From Nanobdellota archaeon (GTDB lineage: Archaea; Nanobdellota; Nanobdellia; Woesearchaeales; GW2011-AR15), in NCBI GenBank assembly GCA_013335235.1, contig JAAXVZ010000024.1, forward strand, positions 2,067 to 10,257: 8,191 nucleotides of DNA. The letters are read 5' to 3'. Of this stretch, positions 5,900-8,191 are shown in pieces. A program made the translations under genes and the position numbers. The stretch's first letter is position 1. Every line of letters begins with the position of its first letter. Under the pieces are notes generated by a model. The model was not told where the DNA came from, did not search any database, and was given only the letters and a program-made list of their open reading frames with translations.

Positions 5900-6946
5900 A
5901 TGAGACAGATTAATCTTGAAAAAATAGACTTGCTTCTCTTATTTAGTCTAGATGAAAAACCAGACACAAACCTGATTTATCTTACTGGCTATAAAGGGAT
6001 AGGCATACTTGCAGTGATGAAAAAGAAGAGTGTCCTTGTCGTGCCGGAGATGGAATATGAAAAAGCAAAGAAGACGCCGGGTGTCATGGTTGTCGCCGCT
6101 GAAAAAAAGAGACGAATGCTAGAGACCCTGTGTACCCTTTTGAAAACATATAAGGTGCTCCATATTGGAATTGATGAATCAAGAGTGAGTGTCTCTCTTT
6201 TCAGAAGATTGAAGAAAAGCATCCCAGGAAGATATGTTGATTTCTCGAGATCTCTTGGAATGACAAGGATGAAGAAAGATGAAGATGAGTATTTTTGCAT
6301 TAAAAAAGCATGCAACGTGACAGACCTAATCTTTGCAGACATATGTAATAACTTCAATTTCAAAGAAGAGAACGATATAAGAAAATATATTGAACAGGAA
6401 GCTGCGAAGAGGGACTGCGATCTTGCTTTCCCTCCGATTGTCGCTTCAGACAAGGCAAGCAGCCAACCGCATTATGCAGGATCATCAAAAATAAAAAAAG
6501 GGTTCCTGCTACTGGATTTTGGTACAAGATACAAAGGATATTGCGCAGATATGACAAGGATGCTATATCTTGGAACCCCTTCTGAAAAAGAGCTCTCTGA
6601 TTATGCGCTTGTGAACCATGTTGTCGATGAATGTGAAAAAGCATCATTGACAAAAAAAAGATACTCCGAGCTATATGCGCTGTCGCTCCAAATACTTGGG
6701 AAAAAAGCAAAATATTTTACACATGGACTTGGACATGGTCTCGGTTTAGACATACACGAAGCCCCTTCCTTGGTTGAAGAGGACAAAAACTCTATAGAAG
6801 AAGATATTCCATTTACAATTGAACCAGGGATTTATTTTCCAAACAGATATGGAATCCGGATTGAGGACACCGTAATTATCAAGAAGGGCCATTTAGAAGT
6901 ACTGACAAGATCAAGCAAAAAATTGAAAATTATAGACAATAAATAA
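5900..6946 (+). CDS. M24 family metallopeptidase (Xaa-Pro dipeptidase/aminopeptidase-like)
   Basis: Probably cleaves Xaa-Pro bonds in short peptides in the cytosol, recycling proteasome products. The 348-residue protein has a creatinase-type N-terminal domain (about 1-130) and a pita-bread catalytic domain (about 131-345). All five metal ligands are visible: D206 (LLDFG), D217 (ADMTR), H279 (HGLGHGLG), E308 (TIEPG) and E322 (RIEDT). H191 in PHYAG and the HE of DIHEAP (H286, E287) are further family landmarks. There is no signal peptide or membrane segment. The length fits archaeal prolidases. It starts 14 bases after the tyrS stop, without a clear ribosome-binding site, and is probably read from the same transcript. 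Xaa-Pro dipeptidase and Xaa-Pro aminopeptidase cannot be separated by eye; methionine aminopeptidase is unlikely because of the long N-terminal domain. Confidence 0.93.
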   Translation: MRQINLEKIDLLLLFSLDEKPDTNLIYLTGYKGIGILAVMKKKSVLVVPEMEYEKAKKTPGVMVVAAEKKRRMLETLCTLLKTYKVLHIGIDESRVSVSLFRRLKKSIPGRYVDFSRSLGMTRMKKDEDEYFCIKKACNVTDLIFADICNNFNFKEENDIRKYIEQEAAKRDCDLAFPPIVASDKASSQPHYAGSSKIKKGFLLLDFGTRYKGYCADMTRMLYLGTPSEKELSDYALVNHVVDECEKASLTKKRYSELYALSLQILGKKAKYFTHGLGHGLGLDIHEAPSLVEEDKNSIEEDIPFTIEPGIYFPNRYGIRIEDTVIIKKGHLEVLTRSSKKLKIIDNK

Positions 6947-6966
6947 TAAAAAGTTGTTCCAAAATC

Positions 6967-6976
6967 TTTATTAATA
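6967..6976 (+). promoter_or_regulatory. TATA box of the PAN gene
   Basis: The sequence tttattaata is centred about 26 bases before the ATG at 6998, predicting a leaderless transcript, and no ribosome-binding site precedes that ATG. The 51-base gap after the peptidase gene has no T-run on the plus strand, so some read-through is possible. Confidence 0.6.
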
Positions 6977-6997
6977 CAATTCCTATTCACCTAATAG

Positions 6998-8137
6998 ATG
7001 GACGGTAACAGCAGCAAAGAGACAAATATGGCTTTCTCTTATTCTCCCATCATTTCTGAGTTAGAAGAAGAGAACCGTCTTCTAAAAGAGACAGTAAACC
7101 AGCTGAAAAATGAAATAGACCGGTTCAGGACACCCCCCCTAATGGTGTGTGAAGTCCGGGATATAGTTGATCAGAATGCTGTGATAAAAGTTCCCAACGG
7201 AAACCAATTCTTTGTGTGTGTCTCTGATTCATGCACAGATGTCGTTGCCGGAGACAGTGTCCTCGTAGAACAGAAAAATCTGAATATAATAAGGAAATTT
7301 TCAAGGTCGCGGAGTTTTAATGTGGAGCAGTTTGTTATATTAGAAAAGCCGACGATAACTTTTTCACAGATTGGCGGTCTTGGAAAACAGATACAAGAAA
7401 TAAAAGAAGTCGTAGAGCTCCCACTTAAAAAACCGCTGCTGTTCAAAAAAGTAGGAATACAGCCGCCCAAGGGGCTTTTGCTGTATGGCCCACCTGGAAC
7501 AGGCAAGACCTTGCTTGCAAAAGCAGTTGCAAATTCATCAGACAGCACGTTCATTGAAGTTGTCGGCTCAGAACTGGTCCAGAAATTCATCGGCGAAGGA
7601 GCAAAGCTGGTAAAAGAGATATTTGAGCTTGCCAGAGAAAAGGGGCCTTCAATAGTGTTTATTGATGAACTGGACGCCCTTGCAGCAAAGAGGATTGAAG
7701 TTGGGACATCTGGAGAAAGGGAAGTCCAGAGGACATTCATGCAACTCCTGGCGGAGATAGACGGCTTTGCGCCGCTTGGCAATGTGAAGATAATCGGCTG
7801 CACAAACCGGAGAGATATACTCGATCCTGCGATCCTCAGGCCAGGCAGGCTCGATAGGCTTATCAGTGTAGATTTACCAAACAGGGACGGGCTAAGAGAG
7901 ATATTTAAGATACACACAAAAGACATGTCTCTCGAGAAGATGAACACTGAAAAGCTAATTGAGCAGATGACAGACTTCTCTGGCGCTGAAGTGCGGGCGA
8001 CATGCACAGAAGCAGGCTATTTTGCAATACGTGAAGACAGGACAAGAGTAAAAGAGTCTGATTTTCTGAAAGCGATAGTGAAGGTCAAAGAAGACGAAGC
8101 CAACGAAACAGATGATTTCTCACATATGTTCGGATAG
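6998..8137 (+). CDS. pan: Proteasome-activating nucleotidase (PAN), 26S Rpt-like AAA ATPase
   Basis: A hexameric AAA ATPase that unfolds substrates and feeds them into the 20S proteasome. In order, the 379-residue protein has a short N-terminal coiled coil (about 19-44), a PP linker (46-47), an OB domain (about 48-105) and an AAA domain. The AAA domain has Walker A GPPGTGKT (164-171), pore loop KFIGEG (196-201) with aromatic F197, Walker B IVFIDELD (219-226), sensor 1 N270, arginine fingers R284 and R287 in RPGRLDR, and the sensor 2 region DFSGAE (326-331). GEREVQRTFMQLLAEIDGF is typical of PAN/Rpt rather than of Cdc48. It is shorter than well-known PANs (about 400-430 residues), mainly in the coiled coil. 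The C-terminus is HMFG, so the HbYX motif that opens the 20S gate reads M-F-G, with phenylalanine for tyrosine. No proteasome subunit gene is in the window. It stands beside a peptidase that could finish degradation. Confidence 0.95.
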   Translation: MDGNSSKETNMAFSYSPIISELEEENRLLKETVNQLKNEIDRFRTPPLMVCEVRDIVDQNAVIKVPNGNQFFVCVSDSCTDVVAGDSVLVEQKNLNIIRKFSRSRSFNVEQFVILEKPTITFSQIGGLGKQIQEIKEVVELPLKKPLLFKKVGIQPPKGLLLYGPPGTGKTLLAKAVANSSDSTFIEVVGSELVQKFIGEGAKLVKEIFELAREKGPSIVFIDELDALAAKRIEVGTSGEREVQRTFMQLLAEIDGFAPLGNVKIIGCTNRRDILDPAILRPGRLDRLISVDLPNRDGLREIFKIHTKDMSLEKMNTEKLIEQMTDFSGAEVRATCTEAGYFAIREDRTRVKESDFLKAIVKVKEDEANETDDFSHMFG

Positions 8138-8139
8138 CA

Positions 8140-8149
8140 TTATATATAA
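8140..8149 (+). promoter_or_regulatory. TATA box for an element beyond the right edge
   Basis: The sequence ttatatataa follows the PAN stop codon by two bases and predicts a start site near 8171. The two ATG codons after it (8176 and 8182) are in one frame and stop at once (TGA 8185-8187). The transcript therefore starts with a GTG-initiated gene (8184), has a longer leader, or is a non-coding RNA. Confidence 0.45.
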
Positions 8150-8191
8150 CGCCTAGTTACTCTCCTTTGTACGTAATGACGATGTGAACAC

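Noticed and set aside
7171..8007. 278-codon open frame on the minus strand
   Set aside because: It lies wholly antisense to the AAA domain of PAN, where every family motif is in the plus frame. Its serine-rich translation matches no family and it has no promoter.

Overview
The window is archaeal chromosome of moderate base composition. The signs are TATA-type promoters about 26 bases upstream of apparently leaderless start codons, GGTGA ribosome-binding sites, a stand-alone 5S rRNA gene ending in a T-run, an archaeal/eukaryotic-class tyrosyl-tRNA synthetase and a proteasome-activating nucleotidase. The mix of unlinked 5S rRNA, a bacterial-type P-loop shikimate kinase and a ribbon-helix-helix/sugar-nucleotidyltransferase fusion would fit an uncultivated lineage such as a DPANN archaeon. 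That placement is a guess; nothing here fixes the phylum.

Left part (1-2471), nucleotide-sugar and surface-glycan genes. A UDP-glucose 6-dehydrogenase gene on the minus strand runs off the left edge. It is divergent from a plus-strand gene coding for a ribbon-helix-helix DNA-binding domain fused to a sugar-nucleotidyltransferase-like domain. The roughly 100-base gap between them holds both promoters, and the one for the fusion gene lies inside an inverted repeat. A class I methyltransferase gene on the minus strand converges on the fusion gene and overlaps it by 26 bases. Its own promoter sits in a 20-base palindrome.

Middle (2472-2808). This 337-base stretch has no sizeable protein gene. 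It carries the methyltransferase promoter, the 5S rRNA gene with promoter and T-run terminator, and the promoter region of the downstream gene cluster.

Right part (2809-8137), four tightly spaced plus-strand genes. The first is a three-domain protein, shikimate kinase - type I 3-dehydroquinate dehydratase - shikimate dehydrogenase, in the order found in the C-terminal half of the fungal AROM protein. Tyrosyl-tRNA synthetase, an M24 (Xaa-Pro dipeptidase-like) peptidase and a proteasome-activating nucleotidase (PAN) follow. The first three probably share a transcript; PAN has its own leaderless promoter. The themes are aromatic amino acid supply and use, then protein turnover. Another TATA box follows PAN and should drive something beyond the right edge.

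Two observations stand out. (1) The DNA-binding/nucleotidyltransferase fusion has a degraded active site and lies behind an operator-like repeat, so it may be a ligand-sensing autoregulator of sugar-nucleotide synthesis. (2) In the three-domain shikimate protein, the dehydratase domain has lost its Schiff-base lysine and other active-site residues and the dehydrogenase domain is also altered. This recalls the fungal QutR/QA-1S repressors, which are inactive relatives of the same three AROM domains.
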